From: Mycobacterium gordonae
GTDB taxonomy: Bacteria; Actinomycetota; Actinomycetes; Mycobacteriales; Mycobacteriaceae
Direction: 5' to 3'
Length of the DNA: 64,000 nt
Assembly: GCF_017086405.1 (NCBI RefSeq)
Contig: NZ_CP070973.1
Location: 806,001-870,000, forward strand
Positions 7,023-15,282 of the stretch are shown piece after piece. Every line of letters starts with the position of its first letter. Position 1 is the first letter of the stretch. The position numbers were made by a program, and so were the translations under genes. The notes under the pieces are model-generated. The model was not told the origin of the DNA. It made no database searches and was given only the letters and a program-made list of their open reading frames with translations.

Positions 7023-9120
7023 GACCGCCCCCCGCGGTCTGTGCGCTGCCACGTCGGAGCTGCCAGTCCTTGACGATTCGCATCCAGCTTTCGAATAGCG
7101 CAGGCTCGGGATCGTGCGGCAACACGAACAGCAGGCGCAACTTTGCCTGGTGGAAGACCGGGGTGAGAAAGCGCCCTGACAGCGCGACAACGCTGACACC
7201 GTCTTCGAGGCAATTCACTGCGGCTGGTAGCGCCCTTGCCAGCAGTCCCATTTCGAGTTTGCGCATGTCCTGTTTTCCCTCGAGCGTTTCCAGGTCGAAC
7301 ACGATGCCATCGGTGAAAAGCGTGCGAAATTGCAGGCTCAGACTTTGGGGGCCGTCCGGCGCCGGCTGATCCGGGGGTGGTATCCAGTCGTCGGCGCGGA
7401 GCCGGTGCAGCGCATCCCGTCCGTTCGTCATCGGCGCGGGCAAAGACTTCCCGCGATTTGCTGCGCCGCCGGTGGCCGCCTGCAGCGCCAGGTGAGGCGG
7501 GGCTTCGGTGTCGCCGTTCGAGGTTCGTCTGTAATAGAAAAGGGTCGTCGGCGACCGGAACGCGAAGTGTCCCTGGCCATCGAATGTCTGCTGCATCAGC
7601 GTGACCGCAGCGGATCTCTGTTTCGCCGGGATCCACTCGGGAAGCATGATCTTGCCGACAAGCACCGGTCCTGACTCGTGGTCGAGTTCGCGCATCCAGT
7701 CGCCCAACGCAAGCAGGGTGGGAAGCGACGGGGCACGCCGGTCCCGAAGGTGCTGCAGGTTGATGAGAACGATGAGAACCGTGACCATGGCGGCCACGAC
7801 CTCAAGGAAATCGGAGACCGGGTGCGGGTCGAGCCATACCAGCCCCAGCAACGCCGCCCACAACGCGATTGTCGCAATGAGCGTGCCGAAATAGCCCTCG
7901 GCGAAAAAGCGGATCTGGTAGATGCCGACGACGCCGCGTATGACGAAGAGGGGCAGCAGGGCCAGCACGAAGCTGAACGGTATGTCGCGCAACACGGTCA
8001 GGCCCAGCGCGGCTGCGAGCGACCAGAAGTAAAAAGAGATGAACGGCGTAGTCATCAATAGTTTGCGAAAAAACGGGAGCTGAAAGTCGCGAAGCGCGGG
8101 GATATGCCGGAGCCGGGCGAAGTCGAAATAGAAGAGGCCGGTGCCCTCGTATGCGCCACGGAACAACGGCAGGATCAGATAGAAGAATTGTGCGGTGTCG
8201 ACATGCCGCCAGGCCGGTACGCCGGCGGTCAGGTCGAGGGCCCTGGCGTCGGTGTGGTAAATGCCCAGCACAGTGAGAACGACCAGGGCGTCGAGGCGTA
8301 GACCGAGTCCCGCCATGGTCGTCTGCAATGCGAGTCGGGGCGGGATCCGTGGCAGCGCACGGAAACCTACTTCAGCCGCGCCGGATTTCGGCCAGAGGCC
8401 CATCAATCGATAACTGCTGAGCGTGTACTGAACGGTCATCCAGATGCCGATCGCATTGGACGTGACGATCGCGATGATGATTGCCGCGGTCGGGTACCAA
8501 TAGAAGCCGGCGCTGAGCACCACCAGCTGCACGACGGTCGGGGCGAGCAACGACCAAAAAGGTCGGTAAATGCGCCGCGTGGCGTATATGCCGGAATGAA
8601 GCACCCGGACCGACAAACGGACCGCGGTTTCCAGGACTACCAGAAATGCATAGAAAAGTCCGACCGGGTCGTGGCCGGACGGTAGCTGAGTTACCAGAGC
8701 GATGCCGCCGACGATGGTCAAGACCGATGCCGCGACCATCGAGAGGACGAGCCAGCTGCCGATCTCGCGCTCGGCTGCATCCCGCTCCCCGGATCGGGAG
8801 AACGCTCTGAGCCGCTCACGCATGACCTCCAGGAGCCCCCACCAGCCGCCGCTGACGATGAGGCTGCCGACGCGCAGGACGACGATAGTGAACGCGGCCA
8901 GCCTGCCGAGGCTGGCGAGAAGAATCAGAAACTCGATGGCGTGGACGAGGAATCGCGCCGTATCGAGCAGCAGCGCGTAGCGCAGACGGTAGCGGAGGTA
9001 CCCGAAGATCGTGCCGGTGAGAAGGCTCGCGAAAAGTGAGACCGTGTGGTTTTGCCGACGTGCCGTCCGATCGAACCAGCGATCGATGTCGTTCATCGGA
9101 GCTTCGGTGTGGAGTTTCAC
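7012..9120 (-). CDS. Polytopic membrane protein coupled to the RT, with soluble C-terminal domain
   Basis: Up to 702 residues, not recognised as a named family. About ten or eleven hydrophobic segments lie between residues ~60 and 457 (for example ~61-88, 122-145, 152-172, 190-230, 272-288, 355-400, 410-456). A soluble region of ~245 residues follows, with charged helices and a LRLLFVLPHDPEPA strand near the end. The topology loosely recalls flippase-like (MOP superfamily) transporters, but I see no diagnostic motif. GTG 9120 is the longest start; ATG 9096 (MNDIDRWF) is a good alternative. The 3' end overlaps the RT start, so this is the first gene of a two-gene operon. Codons such as ATA, TTT and AAA look commoner here than in neighbours, which hints at acquisition. 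Confidence 0.72.
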   Translation of the reverse strand: MKLHTEAPMNDIDRWFDRTARRQNHTVSLFASLLTGTIFGYLRYRLRYALLLDTARFLVHAIEFLILLASLGRLAAFTIVVLRVGSLIVSGGWWGLLEVMRERLRAFSRSGERDAAEREIGSWLVLSMVAASVLTIVGGIALVTQLPSGHDPVGLFYAFLVVLETAVRLSVRVLHSGIYATRRIYRPFWSLLAPTVVQLVVLSAGFYWYPTAAIIIAIVTSNAIGIWMTVQYTLSSYRLMGLWPKSGAAEVGFRALPRIPPRLALQTTMAGLGLRLDALVVLTVLGIYHTDARALDLTAGVPAWRHVDTAQFFYLILPLFRGAYEGTGLFYFDFARLRHIPALRDFQLPFFRKLLMTTPFISFYFWSLAAALGLTVLRDIPFSFVLALLPLFVIRGVVGIYQIRFFAEGYFGTLIATIALWAALLGLVWLDPHPVSDFLEVVAAMVTVLIVLINLQHLRDRRAPSLPTLLALGDWMRELDHESGPVLVGKIMLPEWIPAKQRSAAVTLMQQTFDGQGHFAFRSPTTLFYYRRTSNGDTEAPPHLALQAATGGAANRGKSLPAPMTNGRDALHRLRADDWIPPPDQPAPDGPQSLSLQFRTLFTDGIVFDLETLEGKQDMRKLEMGLLARALPAAVNCLEDGVSVVALSGRFLTPVFHQAKLRLLFVLPHDPEPALFESWMRIVKDWQLRRGSAQTAGGGRDS

Positions 9121-9292
9121 GAACGGGGGGCAACCTTTGCTGAGCCTTCGGGGCGGTTGATGCGAATGGCGATGCCGGTACCTTTCGCCGTCGTAGCGTC
9201 GATTTCCTCGCGTAATTGTGGTGAGCCGCTTTGCGCATTACGTCAGCCGGATCGCGGTGCCTCACGAGCGGCCTTGTTGAGAAGATTGCAGC

Positions 9293-10069
9293 ATGAAGCG
9301 GGGCGACGTAGCCGTAATTTCCGTATCCGTCGGCTTGGCGGCGGTGGTTGCGGCGGTTGTCGTCTTGAGGTTTGTGGTCGCCGATCGCACGTCCGGTTCG
9401 TCGGTGAATGACCCGGGAGGCAGCACCTCGAGCCTGCTGGTTGTGACGTGGGGACCCAGCCTCTGCAAGGCGGAGTCGTCCAGCCCGGGGTGCGCAAACG
9501 GCCACGTCAGCACGTTGGGACGCACATTGATCCTGCACGGACTGTGGCCCCAGCCGCCCAGCGAGCAATTCTGCGGCCTGCCGAAAACTGTCGCCGATCG
9601 TCGCGGTGGCCTGCACGATGCCGATTTGCCGGCGGTGAATCTGCCTGAGAACGTCACAACGAAATTGCAGTCGATGATGTCCGACGCCACTGTCATGGCC
9701 CGATACGAGTGGTATCGGCATGGGACATGCTCAGGTGTCACGCCTGCCGTTTATTACGGCTACGCCATATCGCTCACCGAACAGGTCAGAAGAACCCTTG
9801 ATCCGGTGTTCGGCGCGGCTGCAGGCGGGCAGTTATCCGCAAGCGCGGTACGGGAGCGGTTTGATAGAGAATTCGGTAGGGGAGCGGGCATGCGGGTCGG
9901 ACTGAAATGTCGCAGCGCCGATCGGGAGGGGCTCGTCGTCTACGAGGTGCGGCTGTCGTTTCCGCCGGTCGCCGATCTTGGACACGATGGGGGACCGGTG
10001 TCGCTGAGGGACGCGCTCGGCAAAGGGCCGACCATACCCGCTGGCTGCCGGTCTGGACGCGTGCCATGA
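9293..10069 (+). CDS. Secreted or membrane-anchored ribonuclease T2
   Basis: 258 residues. A hydrophobic N-terminus (VAVISVSVGLAAVVAAVVVL, residues ~6-25) is a signal sequence or anchor. Both RNase T2 active-site motifs are present: LILHGLWPQ (CAS I, about residue 79) and YEWYRHGTCSG (CAS II, about residue 138), with the catalytic His, Glu and Lys/Arg-type positions. Several cysteines fit disulfides of an exported enzyme. RNase T2 cleaves single-stranded RNA through a 2',3'-cyclic phosphate. The gene is divergent from the membrane-protein/RT operon with 172 bp between them. Whether that is functional or chance is unknown. Confidence 0.85.
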   Translation: MKRGDVAVISVSVGLAAVVAAVVVLRFVVADRTSGSSVNDPGGSTSSLLVVTWGPSLCKAESSSPGCANGHVSTLGRTLILHGLWPQPPSEQFCGLPKTVADRRGGLHDADLPAVNLPENVTTKLQSMMSDATVMARYEWYRHGTCSGVTPAVYYGYAISLTEQVRRTLDPVFGAAAGGQLSASAVRERFDREFGRGAGMRVGLKCRSADREGLVVYEVRLSFPPVADLGHDGGPVSLRDALGKGPTIPAGCRSGRVP

Positions 10070-10105
10070 ATTGGTCCTGACGTCCCGGACCCCCGACCGC
10101 TACCG

Positions 10106-12079
10106 CTAGGGAAGGAATGGGTTGAGAATCGGGGGGATGATCCTGTTGCCGGTCACGCCGGTGAGCCGGACCCAGATCTGTGCGGGGATGTTGAGCGATT
10201 GGTAGAGACCGGCACCGATCCAGGAGACCGGTACCTGCAGGAAGCTGGGCGCCGATTGGACGATGCCGGCTATCGGGTCGTATGCCAGATAGGGAATCGA
10301 GGTTGCGATGGTTCGCGACACGAGGGTCGCATCGGTCAGGGGATCGGGGTAACCCTGTGCGGCGAAGTCGGCGCTGAGCACGCTGAACAGGTTGACGTCG
10401 GGATTGACGTAGGTTCCGTCGAAGACGGGGGACGTCAGGGGTGCACCCTGCATGTAGGGCAGCGGCGGAATGTCGAATGCGTCCATGATCGTGGGCGTCG
10501 TACTGAGGATCTGCCACGAGTTGTTGATGAACCCGTCCCGCACATCGTTGCCGGCTTGATCGAAGATGAGGAATGTCGCTGTCTCGCTGGGTGATTGGAA
10601 GCCGTGACCGCGGCCGAACTGGTCGGGCCCGATGTGACCGTGGTCGGTGACGACGAGGGTGGTCCATTCTTCGGTGGGGTTGGCGTCCTCCCATGCCCAT
10701 ACCGCTCCCAATATGCCGCCCCCGCCGTTGGTTTGGGAACCGAGATTGGCGTCCAGGTTCCGAAGAGCCAGCGCGTACTGCGGCGAGTCGCCACCGTATT
10801 CATGTCCGACGTGATCGACACCCGCGAAGTACGAGAAAATGAGATTGCCCTTGTCCGGATCGGCCAGCGAAATGGCGGTTCGGGTCTTCTGGCCCACGAG
10901 GTCCTGCGTCGCGAGCCAGTCCGTGTCGCCAGGGACCTGCGGAACGAATTCGATGTGGTCGGCGGGATGCGAGCCGGCGCCGGCGATCTCGGCTATGCCC
11001 CCGGTGCCGTTGGCAATGACCGTGGTGACGACTTCGTCGCCATAGGCGGCCTCGAGCTGGTTATAGACGGTCGGCCAATCGTCATACGTCCAGGGAGTGA
11101 AAACGTTGTTGCTCACGCCGGCTGTTTCGCCCCACACCCCGGTTTGAATTGTCGTCCACGAGGGGTTGGAGAAGCTGGTGTGCCCGATGATCGTCGAGGC
11201 TGAGGTGACGCTCTGCTGCATGAAGGCGTGGAAGTTCGCCGTCCCCACGGGATCGGCCAGGATCTTGGCGAGGTTGGTGCCGTCGGTGCCGATCAGCAGG
11301 AAGTTCGCGTCCGGTGTGGCCAGCAGCAGCAGGGCGGCCTCTTGCGGCGACGCGAACATCACGTTCGGGTAGTACGTCCCGGTGTTGCCGGTCGCGCCAG
11401 CGGCGCCGAACAGCGACCATGCCCGGCCGCCGATCCCGCCGGGCCCGGCGGCGATGATGCCGCCGCCGACGCCACCTGTGCCGCCGGCTCCGCCACTGCC
11501 CCACAACGACCCGCCCATGCCGCCGGCGCCGCCGGCCCCGCCCCGGATACCGCCGGTGCCACCGACGCCACCGTTGCCAATCAATCCGGCACTACCGCCG
11601 CGGCCTCCCGCTTGACCCAGGCCACCGGAGGCGCCCGCGCCGCCGTTGCCCCACAAGATCCCGCCGTCGCCGCCCGCTTGCCCGGTGCCGGGGATGCCGT
11701 TGAACCCGTCGCCGATCAGCGGGCGGCCCAACAACAAGTTCGTGGGCGCATTGATCGCACCCAGTACGTTGCCGGGCACGGCCCGCAGCGGGCTGGCATT
11801 GGCCGTTTCGGCGAGGCCGTAGGCGCCGGCGGCCGCCCGGACCGCGTGGGCAAACTGTTCCTGCGACAACGCGATCTGAGCACCGAGCGCCTGGTAGTCC
11901 CGGGCGTAGCCGGAAAACAGCGAGGCAATCGCCGCCGACACCTCGTCACCGGCCGCAGCCGCCAGCGTGCTGGTCGGACCTAACGCCGCCAAGTTCGCCG
12001 CCCGCAGGGAAGAGCTGATGCCCGCCGTATCCGCCGCGGCGGCCACCAACGACTCAGTTGCCGCGACGAGATAGGACAT
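10106..12079 (-). CDS. PE_PGRS protein with C-terminal phosphodiesterase/alkaline-phosphatase-like domain
   Basis: About 657 residues. The start at ATG 12079 has GGAGGACCACC before it. Residues ~1-90 are a PE domain (MSYLVAATESLVAAAADTAG). A GRPLIGDGFNG linker and a short PGRS block of GGxGG repeats (~125-235) follow. The remaining ~420 residues are a globular domain resembling type I phosphodiesterase/nucleotide pyrophosphatase proteins. It has LIGTDGTN (metal Asp), SNPSWTTIQTG (nucleophile Thr/Ser region), YFAGVDHVGHEYGG (metal Asp/His), VVTDHGHIGPD and GRGHGF. The PE part would direct type VII (ESX) export to the surface. Substrate unknown; a phosphodiester or phosphate ester is the family expectation. 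Confidence 0.82.
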   Translation of the reverse strand: MSYLVAATESLVAAAADTAGISSSLRAANLAALGPTSTLAAAAGDEVSAAIASLFSGYARDYQALGAQIALSQEQFAHAVRAAAGAYGLAETANASPLRAVPGNVLGAINAPTNLLLGRPLIGDGFNGIPGTGQAGGDGGILWGNGGAGASGGLGQAGGRGGSAGLIGNGGVGGTGGIRGGAGGAGGMGGSLWGSGGAGGTGGVGGGIIAAGPGGIGGRAWSLFGAAGATGNTGTYYPNVMFASPQEAALLLLATPDANFLLIGTDGTNLAKILADPVGTANFHAFMQQSVTSASTIIGHTSFSNPSWTTIQTGVWGETAGVSNNVFTPWTYDDWPTVYNQLEAAYGDEVVTTVIANGTGGIAEIAGAGSHPADHIEFVPQVPGDTDWLATQDLVGQKTRTAISLADPDKGNLIFSYFAGVDHVGHEYGGDSPQYALALRNLDANLGSQTNGGGGILGAVWAWEDANPTEEWTTLVVTDHGHIGPDQFGRGHGFQSPSETATFLIFDQAGNDVRDGFINNSWQILSTTPTIMDAFDIPPLPYMQGAPLTSPVFDGTYVNPDVNLFSVLSADFAAQGYPDPLTDATLVSRTIATSIPYLAYDPIAGIVQSAPSFLQVPVSWIGAGLYQSLNIPAQIWVRLTGVTGNRIIPPILNPFLP

Positions 12080-12235
12080 GGTGGTCCTCCCACCCGATAG
12101 CCTCTTGGCGTATCGAAGGACATGACGAAGCCCACACTCTACGCGATTGCGGGATACTGCCAGTGGCGACCGTTGCCGACCCGTATTCCACCAAGATTCC
12201 AGCTGTGGACACCTCGCCAACTGTGACCCGGTGTT

Positions 12236-12721
12236 CTACCGCCCTTTGGACGCGGAGTTGACCCGAATCTCGATGCCATCGGAATCCATTGCCGTAGCGC
12301 CGTATTCATCGGTGACCCGCACACCGAGGGGCCGGCCGGTTTCGGCATCGACGAAGCGCAAGGGGCCCTGGCCGTTGTGCAGGTGCTTGTCGCCCCACTG
12401 CACCAGGGAGAGGAACACCGGTAGTAAGTCCTTGCCCGCCGGTGTCAGGCGGTACTCGTCGCGAACCCGTCGGCCTGGTTCCTGATATGGAACCCGCGTG
12501 ATGATGCCGGCGGATTCCAGTTGTTTCATCGCTCGCGACACCGCCGGCGCAGAGGTGCCGATCCGCTCCACAAAATCCTCGAACCGCGTTGTGCCGTAGA
12601 AACATTCGCGCAGCACCAAAAACGTTGTTTTGGTGCTCAGCAGGTCTAGGGCCTTGGCCATCGAGCATTCATCGCCGATCGACCACTTCTTCCGGTCGCG
12701 CAGCTTCTTCTCGAACTCCAT
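12236..12721 (-). CDS. HxlR-family transcriptional regulator
   Basis: About 161 residues from ATG 12721 (MEFEKKLRDRKKW), with GAGGTG as ribosome site. The HxlR core is clear: a Cys in DECSM, then a winged helix with RFEDFVERIGTSAPAVSRAMKQLESAGIITR and a wing with RRVRDEYRLTPAGKDL. The C-terminus carries an extra segment seen in longer HxlR members. It is divergent from an SDR gene, and the shared gap contains two identical-type inverted repeats (TAACG-N4-CGTTA). These are very likely its operators for controlling both directions. Effector unknown. Confidence 0.85.
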   Translation of the reverse strand: MEFEKKLRDRKKWSIGDECSMAKALDLLSTKTTFLVLRECFYGTTRFEDFVERIGTSAPAVSRAMKQLESAGIITRVPYQEPGRRVRDEYRLTPAGKDLLPVFLSLVQWGDKHLHNGQGPLRFVDAETGRPLGVRVTDEYGATAMDSDGIEIRVNSASKGR

Positions 12722-12738
12722 GGCGCACCTCACATAAC

Positions 12739-12792
12739 TAACGATTGCGTTATCCAGCATAGCGTGCTTCCATCTAGATAACGAAAGCGTTA
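12739..12792. promoter_or_regulatory. Paired inverted-repeat operators for the HxlR regulator
   Basis: TAACG-ATTG-CGTTA (12739-12752) and TAACG-AAAG-CGTTA (12779-12792) lie between the divergent HxlR and SDR genes. Their centres are exactly 40 bp apart, close to four helical turns, so two dimers could bind the same face of the DNA. One site is next to the regulator gene and the other next to the SDR gene. Assignment to HxlR rests on position and symmetry. Confidence 0.7.
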
Positions 12793-12818
12793 GTCAGATG
12801 ATCGGAAGGAAGCGTGCG

Positions 12819-13520
12819 ATGGTCGCAGTAGCCGACAAGGTGGTTGTGATTACGGGAGGTCGACGCGGTCTGGGCGCGGCACTCGTCGACGAGGTTTTGG
12901 CCCGCGGGGCGCGGAAGGTCTACTCCACCGCCACAACCTCGTTCACCGATGGCCGAACGCAGGTGGTCACCCACGAACTCGAGGTCCGCGACGCCGAGTC
13001 GGTCGGCGCACTCGCCCGTCTGGCTGGTGACGCCGACATCGTGATCAACAACGCCGGCATCCTCATTCCCGAACCGCTGCTGACGGGACACTTCGACCAC
13101 ATGGCGAAAACCTTTGACATCAATGTCTTTGGGCCGCTGCGGGTGACCCGCGCATTCGCGCCGATCCTGGCAGCCAACGGCGGCGGAGCGGTGGTCAACG
13201 TGCATTCGGTGCTGTCCTGGCTCGCCGGCAGCGGAGCCTATGGTGCGTCCAAAGCCGCTATCTGGTCGGTGACCAACTCGCTGCGTGTCGAGTTGGCGTC
13301 CCAGGGCACCCAAGTCGTGGGCGTGCATGCCGGTTTCATCGACACGGACATGGTCTCGGATATCCCGATGGAGAAGACGACGCCGGCCGAGGTTGCCAGA
13401 CGTATCGTGGACGGTCTGGAAGCCGGTGCCGCCGAAGTACTTATCGACGATGTCACGGTCAACGTCAAAGCCGCGCTTTCGGGCCCGGTGGAGAACCTGG
13501 CCTTCTCGATGGCGCAGTAG
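12819..13520 (+). CDS. Short-chain dehydrogenase/reductase
   Basis: About 233 residues from ATG 12819, which has GGAAGGA upstream. The Rossmann start reads VVVITGGRRGLG, a variant of TGxxxGxG. NNAG appears at about residue 70, the catalytic Ser region at VHSVLSWLAGSGAYGASKAAI (Tyr and Lys in YGASK), and the C-terminus is normal. It is an NAD(P)-dependent oxidoreductase of unknown substrate. It is the first gene of a probable operon with the tautomerase-like gene 8 bp downstream, driven from the operator region next to the HxlR gene. Confidence 0.88.
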   Translation: MVAVADKVVVITGGRRGLGAALVDEVLARGARKVYSTATTSFTDGRTQVVTHELEVRDAESVGALARLAGDADIVINNAGILIPEPLLTGHFDHMAKTFDINVFGPLRVTRAFAPILAANGGGAVVNVHSVLSWLAGSGAYGASKAAIWSVTNSLRVELASQGTQVVGVHAGFIDTDMVSDIPMEKTTPAEVARRIVDGLEAGAAEVLIDDVTVNVKAALSGPVENLAFSMAQ

Positions 13521-13528
13521 GAACTGTC

Positions 13529-13954
13529 ATGCCGCTGTGGACGATTCACCATACGCCGGGCATCTTCACCGACGTTGAAAAGCGCGAGTTGGCAACGCGG
13601 ATCACTGACCACTACGAGAAGGCCGGGCTGCCCCGGTTCTATGTGATCACTTTGTTCAAGGAGACCAGAACCGAGGATTTCTACGTCGGCGGCGAGCCGG
13701 CTCCGGTCGGTATCCGCGTCGTCATCGATCACATCGCCCGCCATTCCCGCGATCCGGCAGATCGTCAGCGGATCGCCCAGTGGATCAACACGATACTGAC
13801 CCCGTTGGCCCAGGCGAAGCCGGATCTGCACTGGGAGTTCCACGTAGACGAAACCAGTGAGGAGCTATGGATGATCAATGGGCTGGTTCCACCGCCGGGC
13901 GGTTCAGCGGCCGAAAAGGCTTGGGCCCAAGCCAATACCCCTTCTGTCTACTGA
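13529..13954 (+). CDS. Tautomerase-superfamily protein
   Basis: 141 residues starting MPLWTIHHTPGIFT. The N-terminal Pro-2 exposed after Met removal is the catalytic base of tautomerase-superfamily enzymes. The LFKETRTEDFYVGGEPAP and VVIDHIARH segments fit the cis-CaaD/trimeric tautomerase-like branch. It starts 8 bp after the SDR stop and probably acts in the same small-molecule pathway under HxlR control. Substrate not predictable. Confidence 0.75.
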   Translation: MPLWTIHHTPGIFTDVEKRELATRITDHYEKAGLPRFYVITLFKETRTEDFYVGGEPAPVGIRVVIDHIARHSRDPADRQRIAQWINTILTPLAQAKPDLHWEFHVDETSEELWMINGLVPPPGGSAAEKAWAQANTPSVY

Positions 13955-14123
13955 CATCACGCATGGCGTCATCCCGGCGACAATGCGACGGTTCGGCGAG
14001 CTGGCCGCTGCGCGCGGAAAACCTACAGGCCGGCGGGCACCGCGTCCGGGCTCGGTGGCTTGGCGGGAGTCCCAAGCCGACGTCTTCGCTGTCTACCGAC
14101 AACTGCGAGTAGCGTCATCCTCC

Positions 14124-14879
14124 ATGGATTACGCGTCGACCTATCTCCAAGAAACGAGGACTTTCGGCGAACTGATCCGTGCCGCCGACCAATCGACACC
14201 GGTGCCGACCTGCCCGGGCTGGACCCTTGATCAGCTGTTCCGGCATGTAGGACGCGGCGACCGCTGGGCCGCGCAGATCGTGCGCGACCGGATGGACAGA
14301 TTTCTCGATTTCCGCAGCGTCGAAGACGGCAGGCCACCCGCGGATCTCAACGGCGCAATTGCGTGGCTCAACGGTGGCGCGCAGCGACTTGTCGACGCGG
14401 TCAAAGTGACCGGCGCCGACACCCCGGTCTGGACGTTCCTCGGGCCCCGGCCGGCCAACTGGTGGATCCGACGTCGTCTGCACGAGAACGTCGTGCATCG
14501 AGCCGACGCGGCCCTGGCCGTCGGCGCCGACTTCAGCCTCGATGCGGAGGTGGCGGCCGACGGGATCGACGAGTTCCTGGAACGCATCGTGATCCAGGCC
14601 GGGAAAGACGGTGCGGCACTCCCGCTGGAGGGCGGCGACACCCTGCACCTGCACGCGACCGATCCTGTGCTCGGCGAAGCCGGTGAATGGACGGTGGCCA
14701 TAGCAAACGGCGTCGTCGCCTGGTCACATGAACACGGCAAAGGCACCGTCGCGCTGCGCGGAACGGCTACCGATCTGCTGCTGGCGATGACACGCCGGGT
14801 CGCACTCGCCGACACCGGCATCGCAGTATTCGGGGACGAAGCCGTATGGCAGAGATGGCTGGACCGCACGCCTCTCTAG
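14124..14879 (+). CDS. Mycothiol-dependent maleylpyruvate isomerase-family (DinB-like) protein
   Basis: About 252 residues from ATG 14124 (MDYASTYLQETRTFGELI). The N-terminal helical-bundle domain has the family signature PVPTCPGWTLDQLFRHVGRGDRWAAQIV and a later LHENVVHRADAALAV, whose histidines match the metal-binding positions of mycothiol-dependent DinB-fold enzymes. A smaller C-terminal sterol-carrier-like domain follows. It sits where Rv0332 lies in M. tuberculosis, just upstream of the SnoaL-like gene and rmlA. The longer open frame to 13878 overlaps the tautomerase gene and is not used. Exact reaction unknown. Confidence 0.78.
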   Translation: MDYASTYLQETRTFGELIRAADQSTPVPTCPGWTLDQLFRHVGRGDRWAAQIVRDRMDRFLDFRSVEDGRPPADLNGAIAWLNGGAQRLVDAVKVTGADTPVWTFLGPRPANWWIRRRLHENVVHRADAALAVGADFSLDAEVAADGIDEFLERIVIQAGKDGAALPLEGGDTLHLHATDPVLGEAGEWTVAIANGVVAWSHEHGKGTVALRGTATDLLLAMTRRVALADTGIAVFGDEAVWQRWLDRTPL

Positions 14880-14890
14880 ACTTGCACCTC

Positions 14891-15265
14891 ATGACCACAT
14901 CCGAGATTGCCACCGTGCTCGCTTGGCATGACGCCCTGAACAGCGCCGACATCGAGACCCTGGTCAGTTTGTCCAGTGACGACATCGAACTCGGCGACGC
15001 GCACGGAGCTGTACAGGGACACGACGCGCTGCGCCGCTGGGTGAGCTCCCTGACAGCCAGGGCCGAGCTGGGCCGGATGTACGTGCACGACGGGATTGTC
15101 GTCGTCGAACAGCAGATCAGCGACCGCAACAAGCCCTTCAACGCGTCGACGACCGCCTCGGCATTCCGGGTGGTCCACGACCACGTCACGTCGGTGTTCC
15201 GGCACGCGGACCTGTCATCGGCATTGGCGGCGACCGAACTGACCGAGAACGACCGGGTCGACTGA
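14891..15265 (+). CDS. SnoaL-like (nuclear transport factor 2 fold) protein
   Basis: 124 residues from ATG 14891 ([24 protein letters not shown]). The opening helices, the [24 protein letters not shown] strand-helix segment and the final beta sheet fit SnoaL-like small polyketide-cyclase/isomerase folds. Many of these are binding proteins rather than enzymes. The length equals that of Rv0333 as I recall it, and the position before rmlA is the same. It starts 11 bp after the previous stop, so it is probably co-transcribed. Function unknown. Confidence 0.75.
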   Translation: MTTSEIATVLAWHDALNSADIETLVSLSSDDIELGDAHGAVQGHDALRRWVSSLTARAELGRMYVHDGIVVVEQQISDRNKPFNASTTASAFRVVHDHVTSVFRHADLSSALAATELTENDRVD

Positions 15266-15282
15266 GGCTTAAGGAGTCAGTC

